From the NCBI RefSeq assembly GCF_018499875.1, contig NZ_JAHBAY010000001.1, positions 682,001-746,000 on the forward strand: a DNA stretch of 64,000 bases. Reading direction: 5' to 3'. Source of the stretch: Kineosporia corallincola. GTDB taxonomy: Bacteria; Actinomycetota; Actinomycetes; Actinomycetales; Kineosporiaceae. The position numbers were made by a program, and so were the translations under genes. This document shows, in pieces, positions 12,248-21,849 of the stretch (position 1 is the stretch's first letter; every line of letters begins with the position of its first letter). The notes beneath the pieces were generated by a model. That model was not told where the DNA came from, did not search any database, and was given only the letters and a program-made list of their open reading frames with translations.

Positions 12248-13369
12248 GTGACTGAGATCGAGATCGGCCGGGGCAAGCGGGGCCGGCGCGCCTACACGTT
12301 CGACGATGTCGCGATCGTCCCCAGCCGGCGGACGCGCGACCCCGAAGAGGTGTCGACGCACTGGCAGATCGACGCCTACCGGTTCGAGCTGCCGATCGTC
12401 GCGGCTCCGATGGACTCCGTGATGTCCCCGGCCACCGCGGTGGCCATGGGCAACCACGGCGGCCTGGGGGTTCTCGACCTCGAGGGCCTGTGGACCCGCT
12501 ACGAAGACCCGGCACCGCTGCTGGCCGAGATCGCCGGCCTGGAGCCCGCCGTCGCCACCCGGCGCATGCAGGAGCTGTACGCCGAGGAGATCAAGCCGGA
12601 GCTGATCGTCGAGCGGATCCGCGAGATCCGCGAGGGCGGTGTCACGGTCGCGGCGGCGCTCACCCCCCAGCGCACCCAGGAGTTCTGGAAGACGGTCGTG
12701 GACGCCGGGGTCGACCTGTTCGTCATCCGCGGCACCACGGTCTCCGCCGAGCACGTGTCCGGCCGGGCCGAGCCGCTCAACCTCAAGCGCTTCATCTACG
12801 AGCTCGACGTGCCGGTCGTCGTGGGTGGCTGCGCCACCTACACGGCGGCCCTGCACCTGATGCGGACCGGTGCCGCCGGCGTGCTCGTCGGTTTCGGTGG
12901 CGGCGCCACCCACACCACCCGCGACACGCTCGGCATTCACGCCCCGATGGCCACCGCGGTGGCCGACGTGGCGGCGGCCCGGCGCGACTACATGGACGAG
13001 TCCGGCGGCCGCTACGTGCACGTCATCGCCGACGGCGGGATGGGCCGTTCCGGTGAGATCGTGAAGGCCATCGCCTGCGGTGCCGACGCGGTCATGCTGG
13101 GTGCGGCGCTGGCCCGGGCCTCCGACGCCCCGGGCCGTGGCTACCACTGGGGTCCCGAGGCCCACCACCCGTCGGTGCCGCGCGGCACCCGGGCCCAGGT
13201 CGGCACGGTCGGCACCCTGGAGGAGATCCTCTACGGTCCGGGCCGGGTGGCCGACGGCACCACCAACCTGGTGGGCGCGCTGCGCCGGTCGATGGCCACC
13301 ACCGGCTACTCCGACCTCAAGGAGTTCCAGCGGGTCGAGGTCGTGGTCTCCCCGTACCAGCCCAGCTGA
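12248..13369 (+). CDS. guaB3: GuaB3 family IMP dehydrogenase-related protein
   Basis: The 373-residue TIM-barrel protein lacks the CBS domains. The loop that carries the catalytic cysteine in GuaB reads GGGATHTTRDTLGIH, so no cysteine is present. The ending LNLVGALRRSMATTGYSDLKEFQ is that of mycobacterial GuaB3. The family is therefore unlikely to be a normal IMP dehydrogenase; its reaction is not settled. It follows guaB in the same direction with its own probable promoter. Confidence 0.9.
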   Translation: MTEIEIGRGKRGRRAYTFDDVAIVPSRRTRDPEEVSTHWQIDAYRFELPIVAAPMDSVMSPATAVAMGNHGGLGVLDLEGLWTRYEDPAPLLAEIAGLEPAVATRRMQELYAEEIKPELIVERIREIREGGVTVAAALTPQRTQEFWKTVVDAGVDLFVIRGTTVSAEHVSGRAEPLNLKRFIYELDVPVVVGGCATYTAALHLMRTGAAGVLVGFGGGATHTTRDTLGIHAPMATAVADVAAARRDYMDESGGRYVHVIADGGMGRSGEIVKAIACGADAVMLGAALARASDAPGRGYHWGPEAHHPSVPRGTRAQVGTVGTLEEILYGPGRVADGTTNLVGALRRSMATTGYSDLKEFQRVEVVVSPYQPS

Positions 13370-13482
13370 TCCTCCTTCCGCCGGAGGGCCCGGCGGCGGT
13401 GGGGACATGCCGTTCACATCGTCGTCGGGCAAGCTGGACCCGGTGCGCACCTGATCCTGGTCGCGCCGGGAAGGACTGATCC

Positions 13483-13548
13483 GTGGCCGTCATGGCATGT
13501 CGCCCGCGCCCGTGCGGCTGCCCGTCGCCGGGGGCCGCCCCGTGGTGA
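13483..13548 (+). CDS. Possible 21-codon leader reading frame before the DUF1365 gene
   Basis: A GTG at 13483 follows a clear GGAAGGA ribosome site with good spacing. The frame runs 21 codons and stops with TGA at 13546-13548, which overlaps a GTG (13545) in frame with the DUF1365 protein as GTGA. The peptide is rich in Cys, Pro and Arg. It may serve only to couple translation. No homology is claimed. Confidence 0.35.
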   Translation: MAVMACRPRPCGCPSPGAAPW

Positions 13549-14258
13549 GAGCACGACACCTGCGCGGGCCCAACGGGGTGATCGACCGGCACGGCGGGCC
13601 GGCCGTGTACCGGTGCGTGGTGTCGGCGCCGGGCCTGCGCCGGCGGGCCCATCTCTGGTCGGTCGATCTGGACGACCTGCCCCGGATTCCGGGGTTCCTG
13701 GCCGGTTTCCGGCCGTCCGACCATCTCGGCGGCCCGGTGCCGCGGGCCGGGCTGGAGCACTACCTGAGCGGCCGGGGAATCGACCTGGACGGCGGGCGGG
13801 TGCGGATGCTGAGTCCGGTCCGCGTGTTCGGGCGGGGGACCGGCCTGCCGTCGGTGTACTGGTGCCACGATCGGTCAGGCGACCTGGTCTGTGTGGTGGC
13901 CGAGCTGCCGGAGGCGTCCGGCGCATCCGCCGGGTCCGGCGAAAAATACTGTCACCTGGCTCATGTCGAGGATCCCGGGTGGGACCGTGACGAAAGCGCC
14001 TGCTGCACGGTGACTTCCTGGCCCGATCTGCGGGGACCGCTCGATCTCACCCTCACGCTGCACCGGGCCGGGCAGGTCCCGCTCGCGACTTCGATGGTGG
14101 GGCGCGGGTATCCGGTGAACACGAGGACGATCGTGCGGCTCTTCCCGGGGCTGGTGACGACTTCGTGCCTGGCCGCGCTCCGCGGCCGGTGGCACGGCCT
14201 CAGGGCGCGGGCCCGGGAGCTCCGGCTGCTGCCCCGGGTGGCTCAGGCCCGGCGGTGA
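13545..14258 (+). CDS. DUF1365 family protein
   Basis: The protein is about 237 residues from GTG 13545; an ATG at 13497 would give 253. DUF1365 landmarks are visible: YRCVVSAPGLRRRAHLW, the LDDLP turn, VRMLSPVRVFGRG, SVYWCHDRSGDLVCVVAE, and the C-terminal TRTIVRLFPGLV and HGLRARARELRLLP. The function is unknown. The family often sits with flavin amine oxidases and cyclopropane-fatty-acid synthases, but neither partner is here. The usual FNP segment before the SFYWC-like motif is changed to GTGLP, so this copy is divergent. Confidence 0.72.
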   Translation: MRARHLRGPNGVIDRHGGPAVYRCVVSAPGLRRRAHLWSVDLDDLPRIPGFLAGFRPSDHLGGPVPRAGLEHYLSGRGIDLDGGRVRMLSPVRVFGRGTGLPSVYWCHDRSGDLVCVVAELPEASGASAGSGEKYCHLAHVEDPGWDRDESACCTVTSWPDLRGPLDLTLTLHRAGQVPLATSMVGRGYPVNTRTIVRLFPGLVTTSCLAALRGRWHGLRARARELRLLPRVAQARR

Positions 14259-14334
14259 GCCGGGGATGTCCTGTGGAATGAGGGGTTTCTCCACAGGGGC
14301 CGGTGGTCCGGGCGGGTGGGGGGAGTTGCGGACC

Positions 14335-14340
14335 TAGGGT
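14335..14340 (+). promoter_or_regulatory. -10 box for leaderless DUF2786 gene
   Basis: TAGGGT ends 6 bases before the ATG at 14347. No ribosome site is present. Confidence 0.5.
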
Positions 14341-14346
14341 GTCGGC

Positions 14347-15672
14347 ATGGGGAGCAGAGATCGCAGGCGGGCCGGGGTCCGGCTGCCGCCGGGCATCACG
14401 AACGCCGACGTCGCACCGGCGCAGATGCTCGAAGTGCTGATGCAGGCGGCCATGTCGGCGCTGGCTGCGGGTGACCGGACGGCCCTCGAACCGGTGTCGA
14501 CCGCCCTGGTGGAGCGTCCTGATCTGGGGGGCTGGCGGGCCTTCGTGGCGCGGGAACTCGCCGTGCGGCTGCCGTTCGCCATCGAGCAGGCCTGGTCCCG
14601 GGGGTGGGAACCGGCCGACGTGGTGCGTTACGCGGCGCGCAGGCTGGGGCCCGGCAGCGGGGTGCTGGCCGCCGAGGCCGTCACCGGGCAACTGACCGGG
14701 TATGCCACGGTGACGGTGGATCCGCGCTGGCGCGAGCAGCTGGCCGAGTTCGAGGTGGTGCCCTGGTGGCCCGCGGACAGCACGGTGGTGCAGGCGCGCC
14801 TGCACCGTGACGGCTGGGTGGACTTCGCGCCGCAACTGCTGGAGCTGGTGGCTTTTCTGCTGGTGCTGCCGGGCCTGGAACGGATCGGCCCGCCGCCGGG
14901 GGAGTACCGCCCGGCGCCCGGTGAGACGGCTGAACCGGTGACGGGGCCGCCGCGGCACGTCGACGAGCGGGTGCTGAGCCGCATCCGCGCCCTGCTGGCC
15001 AAGGCCGAGGCCACCTCGTCGGAGGCCGAGGCGGAGGCGTTCACCGCGGGCGCCCAGGAGCGCATGGCCCGGCACAGCATCGACATGGCGATGGTGCGGG
15101 CCTCGGGCAGGGATGACGGCGGTACCGGTGGCGAGCGCCCGGCCACCCGCCGGGTGTGGATCGACCCGCCCTACGAACAGTCGAAAACTGTTCTGCTGAA
15201 TGCTGTCGCCTCGGCCAACCGGTGCCGTTCGGTGTGGACCAAGAACATCGGGTTCTGCACGGTGATCGGTTTCGGGGCCGACCTGGACGCGGTCGAGGCG
15301 CTGTTCACCTCCCTGCTGGTGCAGGCCACCACGGCGATGACCCGGGCCGGGCGGATCGAGCAGGCCGGGGGCCGGGCGCGCAGCAAGACGTTCCGGCAGT
15401 CGTTCCTGGCCGCCTACGCCCTGCGCATCGGCGAGCGACTGGCCACCATCACGCACGAGCAGACCGAGGCCGCGCGCACCGAGCTCGGCGACGACCGGCT
15501 GCTGCCGGTCCTGGCCAGTCGGCAGCACGACGTGGAGGAACGATTCGCGGAGCTGTTCCCCAGCGTCACCCGGGGCCGCAGCATCCGGGTGGGCGACCAG
15601 ATGGGGTGGGCCAGCGGCCGGGGCGCCGCCGACCAGGCCACGCTGAACGCGTCGTCGGCGGTGAGGCCCTGA
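14347..15672 (+). CDS. DUF2786 domain protein
   Basis: This 441-residue protein has an N-terminal helical region of unknown type and a central DUF2786 motif (VLSRIRALLAKAEATSSEAEAE, then AFTAGAQERMARHSIDMAMV) near residues 210-250. A C-terminal domain with YEQSKTVLLNAVASANRCRSVW follows, as in other DUF2786 proteins. The function is unknown. It is probably cytoplasmic, as no signal or membrane helix is seen. The stop codon lies inside a 17-bp tandem duplication. The gene has its own probable leaderless promoter. Confidence 0.8.
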   Translation: MGSRDRRRAGVRLPPGITNADVAPAQMLEVLMQAAMSALAAGDRTALEPVSTALVERPDLGGWRAFVARELAVRLPFAIEQAWSRGWEPADVVRYAARRLGPGSGVLAAEAVTGQLTGYATVTVDPRWREQLAEFEVVPWWPADSTVVQARLHRDGWVDFAPQLLELVAFLLVLPGLERIGPPPGEYRPAPGETAEPVTGPPRHVDERVLSRIRALLAKAEATSSEAEAEAFTAGAQERMARHSIDMAMVRASGRDDGGTGGERPATRRVWIDPPYEQSKTVLLNAVASANRCRSVWTKNIGFCTVIGFGADLDAVEALFTSLLVQATTAMTRAGRIEQAGGRARSKTFRQSFLAAYALRIGERLATITHEQTEAARTELGDDRLLPVLASRQHDVEERFAELFPSVTRGRSIRVGDQMGWASGRGAADQATLNASSAVRP

Positions 15673-15697
15673 GCACTCTCAGGCCCTGAGCACTCTC
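15664..15697 (+). repeat. 17-bp perfect tandem duplication across a stop codon
   Basis: AGGCCCTGAGCACTCTC occurs twice in tandem (15664-15680 and 15681-15697). The first copy contains the stop TGA (15670-15672) of the DUF2786 gene. Confidence 0.9.
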
Positions 15698-15778
15698 ATC
15701 CGAAGGTCGCACGGGCCGGGGCGGGTGATCCGACGCCGGGCGGACGAATCCGGGCAGACAACTCCATAGCGTGGGCGC

Positions 15779-16153
15779 ATGACCAGAACCGTCGTCGCCC
15801 CGATCCGCGTGGTCGTCCCCGCCGTGATCGGCACTGTGCTCCTCGTGCTCGGCAGTCGCTGGCTGATCGGCGACAGCCTGGTGCTGTTCCCTCAGGTGAG
15901 GCAGACGTCCTGCCAGGACGGGCTGTGCGTGGAGCGGGTGCGCTATCCCGACCTCCTGCTGGTGCCGGGGCGCAGTGAGGTGCAGGTGCGGCACGAGGGC
16001 GAGAACGACGGCCGCCGCTACGTGCAGGGCGATCCCTTCGACGCCGCCCCGGAAGAGGTCATCGTCACCTGGAGCGACGGCGGGGTCAGCCTCGCCGGAC
16101 CGTCCGCCACTCTGACCTGGGACGCGGACGTGCTGGCCCGGCTCGATGACTGA
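15779..16153 (+). CDS. Small membrane-anchored protein of unknown function
   Basis: The 124-residue protein has one N-terminal membrane helix (about residues 7-28, a Val/Ile/Leu run) and then an outer domain of about 95 residues. It contains two cysteines in CQDGLC that could form a disulfide. No family is recognised. The ATG at 15779 follows TAGCGT (15767-15772) by 6 bases, so it is probably leaderless. The stop lies in the first unit of an 18-bp tandem repeat. It is followed by a SURF1 gene. Confidence 0.6.
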   Translation: MTRTVVAPIRVVVPAVIGTVLLVLGSRWLIGDSLVLFPQVRQTSCQDGLCVERVRYPDLLLVPGRSEVQVRHEGENDGRRYVQGDPFDAAPEEVIVTWSDGGVSLAGPSATLTWDADVLARLDD

Positions 16154-16211
16154 GCCGGGCTCGATGACCGGGCCCGGCTCGATGACCGGGTCCGGCTCGA
16201 TGGCCGGAAAC
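16140..16211 (+). repeat. Four tandem copies of an 18-bp unit across a stop codon
   Basis: The core GGCTCGATGAC starts at 16140, 16158, 16176 and (as GGCTCGATGGC) 16194, an exact 18-bp period. The first unit holds the last codons and stop TGA of the upstream gene; the other three lie in the spacer before the SURF1 gene. The rest of each unit varies slightly. Confidence 0.85.
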
Positions 16212-16311
16212 AGGCGGTGCGGCCGGGGCTCACGGGCTCGCCGGATGCGGAGCACATGATCACGGCAGGCGAAGGGTGACCCCAGCTGCCAGGGCCGTGG
16301 CCATCTCGCGT

Positions 16312-16317
16312 TACCGT
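16312..16317 (+). promoter_or_regulatory. -10 box for leaderless SURF1 gene
   Basis: TACCGT ends 6 bases before GTG 16324. This decides the start of the SURF1 gene against an upstream GTG at 16276. Confidence 0.5.
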
Positions 16318-16323
16318 TGCCGG

Positions 16324-17193
16324 GTGCTGCGTACCGCGCTGAAGCCGCGATGGCTGGCGCTCCTGGTGGTGATGCTGCTCGCTGCTTCGGCGATGGCCAA
16401 GCTCGGCGAGTGGCAACTGGAGCGTGCCCGGTCGCACGGTGAGTCAGCCGAACAGGCCGAGCAGGCACAGCGTTCGTCCACCACCACGCCGCTCGCCGAG
16501 GTGATCCGGGCCAGCGAGACCTTCCCGAAGACGGCGCTGAACAAGAAGATCACCGCCACCGGGCACTGGGACGCCGAAAACCAGCTGCTGGTGGCCGATC
16601 GCGAGCTCGACGGCCGGTCCGGGCTCTGGGTGCTCACCCCGTTGATCACCGCCGACGGCACCACCGTGCCGGTGGTCCGCGGCTGGGTGCCCTCGGCCGG
16701 CGACGCGGCGGCGGCCGCTCCGTCCGACGACACCGAGGTGACGGTCACCGGGCTGCTCGAACCCGGTGAGGCCCCGGCCTCGCGGGCGCCGGGCGAGACC
16801 TCCGGACTGCCGGACGGACAGATCGACCGGGTGGCCGTGGCCCAGCTCGCGGCGCTCTGGCCGCAGCCGATGATCACCGGTTTCGTGGTGCTGGACGGCG
16901 AGTCGCCGGCGTCGCAGAACGCGCCCGCGCAGGTGCCCCCGCCGACCTCGGACGGTGCCCTGGACTGGGGCAACCTGTCCTACGCCATCCAGTGGTGGGC
17001 GTTCGCCGTGATCGCGCTGCTGTTCTGGTTCCGCCTGGTCCGCGACGACCACCGCGGTCTGCTGCGGCGTCACGACGAGGACGAGGACGACGCTGACGGG
17101 GAAGACGCCGAGGACGACGACGCCGCGGACGAGAGCGTGACCGGCGACGCGGGAGCGACCCGGGGTGCCGTGGTCGGCGTCCGCGAGACCTAG
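16324..17193 (+). CDS. SURF1 family cytochrome oxidase assembly protein
   Basis: The 289-residue protein starts MLRTALKPRWLALL-like, with a first membrane helix at about residues 8-28. An outer domain containing GHWDAENQLLVADRELDGR and VVRGWVP follows, then a second helix near residue 225 (YAIQWWAFAVIALLFWFRL, the conserved SURF1 ending). A long acidic Asp/Glu tail closes the protein. SURF1 helps insert heme a into cytochrome aa3 oxidase. The start at 16324 fits the family and the -10 box. The stop codon lies in a 15-bp tandem duplication. Confidence 0.88.
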   Translation: MLRTALKPRWLALLVVMLLAASAMAKLGEWQLERARSHGESAEQAEQAQRSSTTTPLAEVIRASETFPKTALNKKITATGHWDAENQLLVADRELDGRSGLWVLTPLITADGTTVPVVRGWVPSAGDAAAAAPSDDTEVTVTGLLEPGEAPASRAPGETSGLPDGQIDRVAVAQLAALWPQPMITGFVVLDGESPASQNAPAQVPPPTSDGALDWGNLSYAIQWWAFAVIALLFWFRLVRDDHRGLLRRHDEDEDDADGEDAEDDDAADESVTGDAGATRGAVVGVRET

Positions 17194-17208
17194 GTCCGCG
17201 AGACCTGG
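17179..17208 (+). repeat. 15-bp tandem duplication across the SURF1 stop codon
   Basis: GTCCGCGAGACCTAG (17179-17193) is followed directly by GTCCGCGAGACCTGG (17194-17208), one mismatch. The first copy ends with the stop TAG. Confidence 0.85.
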
Positions 17209-17252
17209 AACGACGAAAACCAGCCAACCATAGAGAAAGAGGGCGAAGACCC

Positions 17253-17663
17253 ATGGCCGGCGGCCCCCGTGCGAAGGCTCTTCAGAACGCGCTGCTGCGC
17301 TACCGCATCCTGGCCTACGCCACCGGTGTGTTCCTCCTGCTGCTGACCCTGCACATCGTGCTCCAGGGCTTCCAGATGCGGGACACCGGCGAGTCCTGGT
17401 TCTCGAACGAGGGCATGAGCGCGATCGTCCCCGGCTCCGGGCACCTGATCCCGATGGTGCACGGCTGGCTGTACCTGATCTACGTGATCGTGGCGATCGA
17501 CCTGTGGATGCGCACCCGGCTGCCCCTGGGCGGCACCGTCCTGGTGGTGCTGGCCGGGACCATTCCGGTGATGTCGTTCGTGGCGGAGCGCTGGGTGACA
17601 CGCCGTGTGCAGCCGATGATCGGCGCGGTGGTGGAGAAGAAGGCCGTGAAGGCCAGGTCCTGA
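17253..17663 (+). CDS. DUF3817 family membrane protein
   Basis: The 136-residue protein has three membrane helices (about residues 20-38, 68-88 and 94-112). The DUF3817 pattern is visible: LLRYRILAYATGVFLLLL near the start and VHGWLYLIYVIVAIDLW in the middle, with RWVTRRV near the end. The function is unknown. It lies between the SURF1 and guaA genes, with a ribosome site AGAAAGAGG upstream of ATG 17253. Confidence 0.85.
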   Translation: MAGGPRAKALQNALLRYRILAYATGVFLLLLTLHIVLQGFQMRDTGESWFSNEGMSAIVPGSGHLIPMVHGWLYLIYVIVAIDLWMRTRLPLGGTVLVVLAGTIPVMSFVAERWVTRRVQPMIGAVVEKKAVKARS

Positions 17664-17671
17664 ATCTGCCC

Positions 17672-17677
17672 TAGGCT
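17672..17677 (+). promoter_or_regulatory. -10 box for leaderless guaA
   Basis: TAGGCT ends 7 bases before GTG 17685 and starts 9 bases after the upstream stop codon. Confidence 0.55.
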
Positions 17678-17684
17678 GTTTCAG

Positions 17685-19346
<1,662 letters not shown>

Positions 19347-19359
19347 CACCTACAACCGA

Positions 19360-19398
19360 AAGACGGCGGTGAGCTCGTGAAGAGCTCACCGCCGTCTT
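19360..19398. terminator. Bidirectional terminator after guaA
   Basis: A perfect 17-bp stem (19360-19376 with 19382-19398) has a 5-base loop GTGAA. It lies between guaA and the convergent SDR gene. Confidence 0.88.
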
Positions 19399-19409
19399 CA
19401 ATGGAGGGG

Positions 19410-20270
19410 TCAGAACTCGCCCGGCGTGGGGGAGAAGGAGCGGGCGAGACCGCCCAGCGGCATCGAGGTGAACGGCCCGCCGACCCGCTCGGGGGCGGGC
19501 GGCGGCTGCTCACCGGTGCGCGAACGGCGGCTGGTCTCCGGCGGGATCTCGTCGGCGAACGCCTCGGAGTCGTCTTGCGGCACGTAGCCCATCGCCCGTG
19601 CGGTGGAAAGGTCCCACCAGCCCCGGGTGTTGGCCGAGACGCCGTGCGCGATCACGTGGCCGCGCACCGGGCCGCGCAGGCTGGCGTCCATCAGCCGGGC
19701 CGCGTCACCGGGACTCAGCCAGGTGGACAGCTCGCGACGGTTGGCCGGCCGGTCCTTGCAGGCACCGATGCGCAACGACACCACCTCCAGGCCGAACCGG
19801 TCGGCGTAGAGCTGGCCGAGCGCCTCCAGCGCCACCTTGGCCACACCGTAGAAACTGTCCGGCCGGGGCCGGATGTCGATGCCGAGGTCGCTGCCGCCCG
19901 CCGTGCGCTCCCAGAAACCCATCGCGTGGCAGCTGCTGGCCAGCACCACCCGGCGGATGCCCCGGCGCAGCGCGGCGTCGAGCACGGTCTGCGTGCCCTG
20001 CACGTTCGTCTCGAGGATCTGCGCGAGCGGCGCCTCGTGCGGGATGCCGGCCAGGTGGATCACCGAGCCGCACCCCACCGTCGCCGCGTCGAGGGCGTCC
20101 GCGTCGAGCACGTCGATGGAGCTGATGTCGGGGTCGCCGTCCGGGTCCCGGTCGAGCGAGTGCAGCTCCCAGCCCAGGGACGCCAGCCGCGGGCGCACCA
20201 TCCGGCCGATGGTGCCCGCGGCGCCGGTGATCAGCACCGGTGACTGCGAGGAGGCCGCGAGGGTGGTCAC
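19410..20270 (-). CDS. Extended SDR, uronate-dehydrogenase-like NAD-dependent epimerase/dehydratase
   Basis: The protein is 286 residues from GTG 20270. The NAD loop is TGAAGTIG near residue 15. The acidic residue that prefers NAD is in SLDRD, and the catalytic YxxxK is in SFYGVAKVALE. Toward the end, NTRGWWDLSTARAMGYVPQDDSEAFA matches the pattern of bacterial uronate dehydrogenases, which oxidise glucuronate or galacturonate. The substrate is inferred. A minus-strand TACTGT (20278-20283) stands 7 bases before GTG 20270 and decides this start; open frame continues upstream to an ATG at 20306. Confidence 0.75.
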   Translation of the reverse strand: MTTLAASSQSPVLITGAAGTIGRMVRPRLASLGWELHSLDRDPDGDPDISSIDVLDADALDAATVGCGSVIHLAGIPHEAPLAQILETNVQGTQTVLDAALRRGIRRVVLASSCHAMGFWERTAGGSDLGIDIRPRPDSFYGVAKVALEALGQLYADRFGLEVVSLRIGACKDRPANRRELSTWLSPGDAARLMDASLRGPVRGHVIAHGVSANTRGWWDLSTARAMGYVPQDDSEAFADEIPPETSRRSRTGEQPPPAPERVGGPFTSMPLGGLARSFSPTPGEF

Positions 20271-20423
20271 CGTGGCGACAGTAGCCGTGCCCGCCGAGGT
20301 TGGCATCCCCCGAATACGTGTCCGGATGACGCCTGCGAGTAACTGCCGCGCGTCGGGAGGCCTCGCATCCGGCCTGAACAGAGGACGACGGACCCTCGGA
20401 AAAGGGCACACCGTCGCGCCTGT

Positions 20424-21209
20424 TCACCCCGCGACCGTCACGCTCCGTTCGCGCGAGCCGGCCCGGATCTGCCGCTCCAGCACCTCGCCGGGCGCCACGT
20501 AGGCGCCGTCCCAGACCACCGAGGAGTTCACCGTGCCGAGCACCTGCGCCCCCTCGCCGATCACGCTGCGACCCCCGGACGCGTGCAGGTTCGCCGCCAG
20601 GTAGTCGGCCGGTGTGCCGCAGTCGATCGCGACCGCGCTCTCCGGCAGCACGACCAGGTCGAGCCGGCCGCCCTCCAGCTCACGCCGCCAGAGCACCTCG
20701 TAGAGGCCGGTCGGCTCGGGCTCCAGGTGCCGGATCAGCTGCCAGGGCAGCAGACAGGCGCCGACATAGCGCAGCCCCCGGCCGAAGTCGTTCTTGGCCG
20801 GGTCGGGCCGGCACAGCAGCCGGCAGCGCTCGCCGTCCCAGCCGTCGGTGAAACCGGCCAGGCCGCCGGGCAGGTACTGGTCGGCGTTCGTCACCAGGGC
20901 GTCGCGGCCGTCGAGCCAGGGCAGCAGGTTGGCCACCCCGCCCGCCGTGCCGAGCGCCTCGTCGCCGGTCTCCACCGCGACCGTGACCCTGCTCTCACAG
21001 TGAGCCCGGATCGCGTCGGCGTGGTGGTGGGCGTTGACGGCCAGGTGGGCGGGGCCGTCGCCGGTGAGCGGGGCCAGCCGGGTCAGGGCGTGGTCGACCA
21101 GCGGCAGGCCGCCGACCGGGCACAGCGGTTTGGGCCGCAGGTCGGTGAGCGGTCGCAGGCGGCTGCCGGCGCCGGCCGCGAGAACGATGCCGGCCGGCTC
21201 AGGCGCCAA
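20424..21209 (-). CDS. Sugar-nucleotide (NTP) transferase family protein
   Basis: The N-terminus carries the nucleotidyltransferase signature GIVLAAGAGSRLRPLT then RPKPLCPVGG, and the metal-binding segment reads VTNADQYLP. The protein is about 261 residues if started at TTG 21209, which has GGGGA 7 bases upstream, or 292 from ATG 21302, which would overlap the upstream Nudix gene by 104 bases. The family transfers a nucleotide to a sugar-1-phosphate; the sugar is unknown. The C-terminal sequence GGRSVIGEGAQVLGTVNSSVVWDGAYV looks like a left-handed beta-helix turn. Confidence 0.75.
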   Translation of the reverse strand: MAPEPAGIVLAAGAGSRLRPLTDLRPKPLCPVGGLPLVDHALTRLAPLTGDGPAHLAVNAHHHADAIRAHCESRVTVAVETGDEALGTAGGVANLLPWLDGRDALVTNADQYLPGGLAGFTDGWDGERCRLLCRPDPAKNDFGRGLRYVGACLLPWQLIRHLEPEPTGLYEVLWRRELEGGRLDLVVLPESAVAIDCGTPADYLAANLHASGGRSVIGEGAQVLGTVNSSVVWDGAYVAPGEVLERQIRAGSRERSVTVAG

Positions 21210-21732
21210 GAAGGCGTCCCCGGTGTGCGCCGGCGTCCGCGGTGTCCCGGTGGAAACGCAGGAGCTCGCCCACGGCGGTGCGGGTGGGGTCGTCGGTGGC
21301 ACCGGGCTCGATCAGCTCGGCGGTCGGAACCCAGCCGGACTCCAGAGCCTCCTCACCGGCGGTCCGGACCGGGAACCGCTCGTCCACGCGCACCCAGAAG
21401 AGCACGTCCACCCGCCGTGAGCCGGGCTCGACCACGGTGGAGAACGGCTGGCCGACCTCGACCCGCAGGCCGGTCTCCTCGGCCACCTCGCGCACCACCG
21501 CGGTGGCGGCGTCCTCACCGCGGTTCAGCAGGCCGCCCGGAAAGGTCCAGCCACGTCTGTGCCGCTGCTTCAGCACGAGTAACGAGCCGTCGTGCTCGAT
21601 CAGGGCCAGGGCCCCGACGGTGTGCCCCGGGGCGACCCGGCGGATGATCCACAGACGCAGGAATCGGGGCAGGTGGCGATAGAGACTCAGAGCCATCGCA
21701 TAGGGACGGCGCAGTACCTGACGGCCGGGCAT
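21199..21732 (-). CDS. Nudix hydrolase
   Basis: The 177-residue protein has a complete Nudix box Gx5Ex7REUxEExGU (GLLNRGEDAATAVVREVAEE then TGL). It is preceded by GRLLVLKQ-like strand sequence and W-F-P-G-G. The substrate is unknown; the pattern is that of ADP-ribose or nucleotide-sugar type enzymes. A minus-strand TATCCT (21739-21744) stands 6 bases before ATG 21732, which fixes the start and suggests a leaderless transcript. The start of the nucleotidyltransferase gene overlaps its end, so the two form an operon. Confidence 0.87.
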   Translation of the reverse strand: MPGRQVLRRPYAMALSLYRHLPRFLRLWIIRRVAPGHTVGALALIEHDGSLLVLKQRHRRGWTFPGGLLNRGEDAATAVVREVAEETGLRVEVGQPFSTVVEPGSRRVDVLFWVRVDERFPVRTAGEEALESGWVPTAELIEPGATDDPTRTAVGELLRFHRDTADAGAHRGRLLGA

Positions 21733-21738
21733 CTCCGC

Positions 21739-21744
21739 AGGATA
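21739..21744 (-). promoter_or_regulatory. -10 box for leaderless Nudix gene (minus strand)
   Basis: TATCCT on the minus strand, 6 bases before ATG 21732. Together with TAGCGT at 21838 it defines a divergent promoter region of about 115 bases. Confidence 0.5.
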
Positions 21745-21837
21745 GGGCAGATGCCCGTTCCGGGTGATTCGGGTGGGGCGGCAGAGGTCACGGCCCGATC
21801 GCGAGACAACTGTCCAACAAATCCCCGGTCCGGACGG

Positions 21838-21843
21838 TAGCGT
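21838..21843 (+). promoter_or_regulatory. -10 box for leaderless double-Nudix gene
   Basis: TAGCGT ends 6 bases before GTG 21850. Confidence 0.5.
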
Positions 21844-21849
21844 CATGAG

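Noticed and set aside
16140-16211. 18-bp tandem repeats considered as an operator array
   Set aside because: The first unit is coding and the units carry no internal symmetry; slippage at a stop codon explains it better.
16276-16323. Upstream GTG start for the SURF1 gene
   Set aside because: The family begins at the LRTALKPRW segment and a -10 box lies between the two starts, so the upstream GTG would not be transcribed from it.
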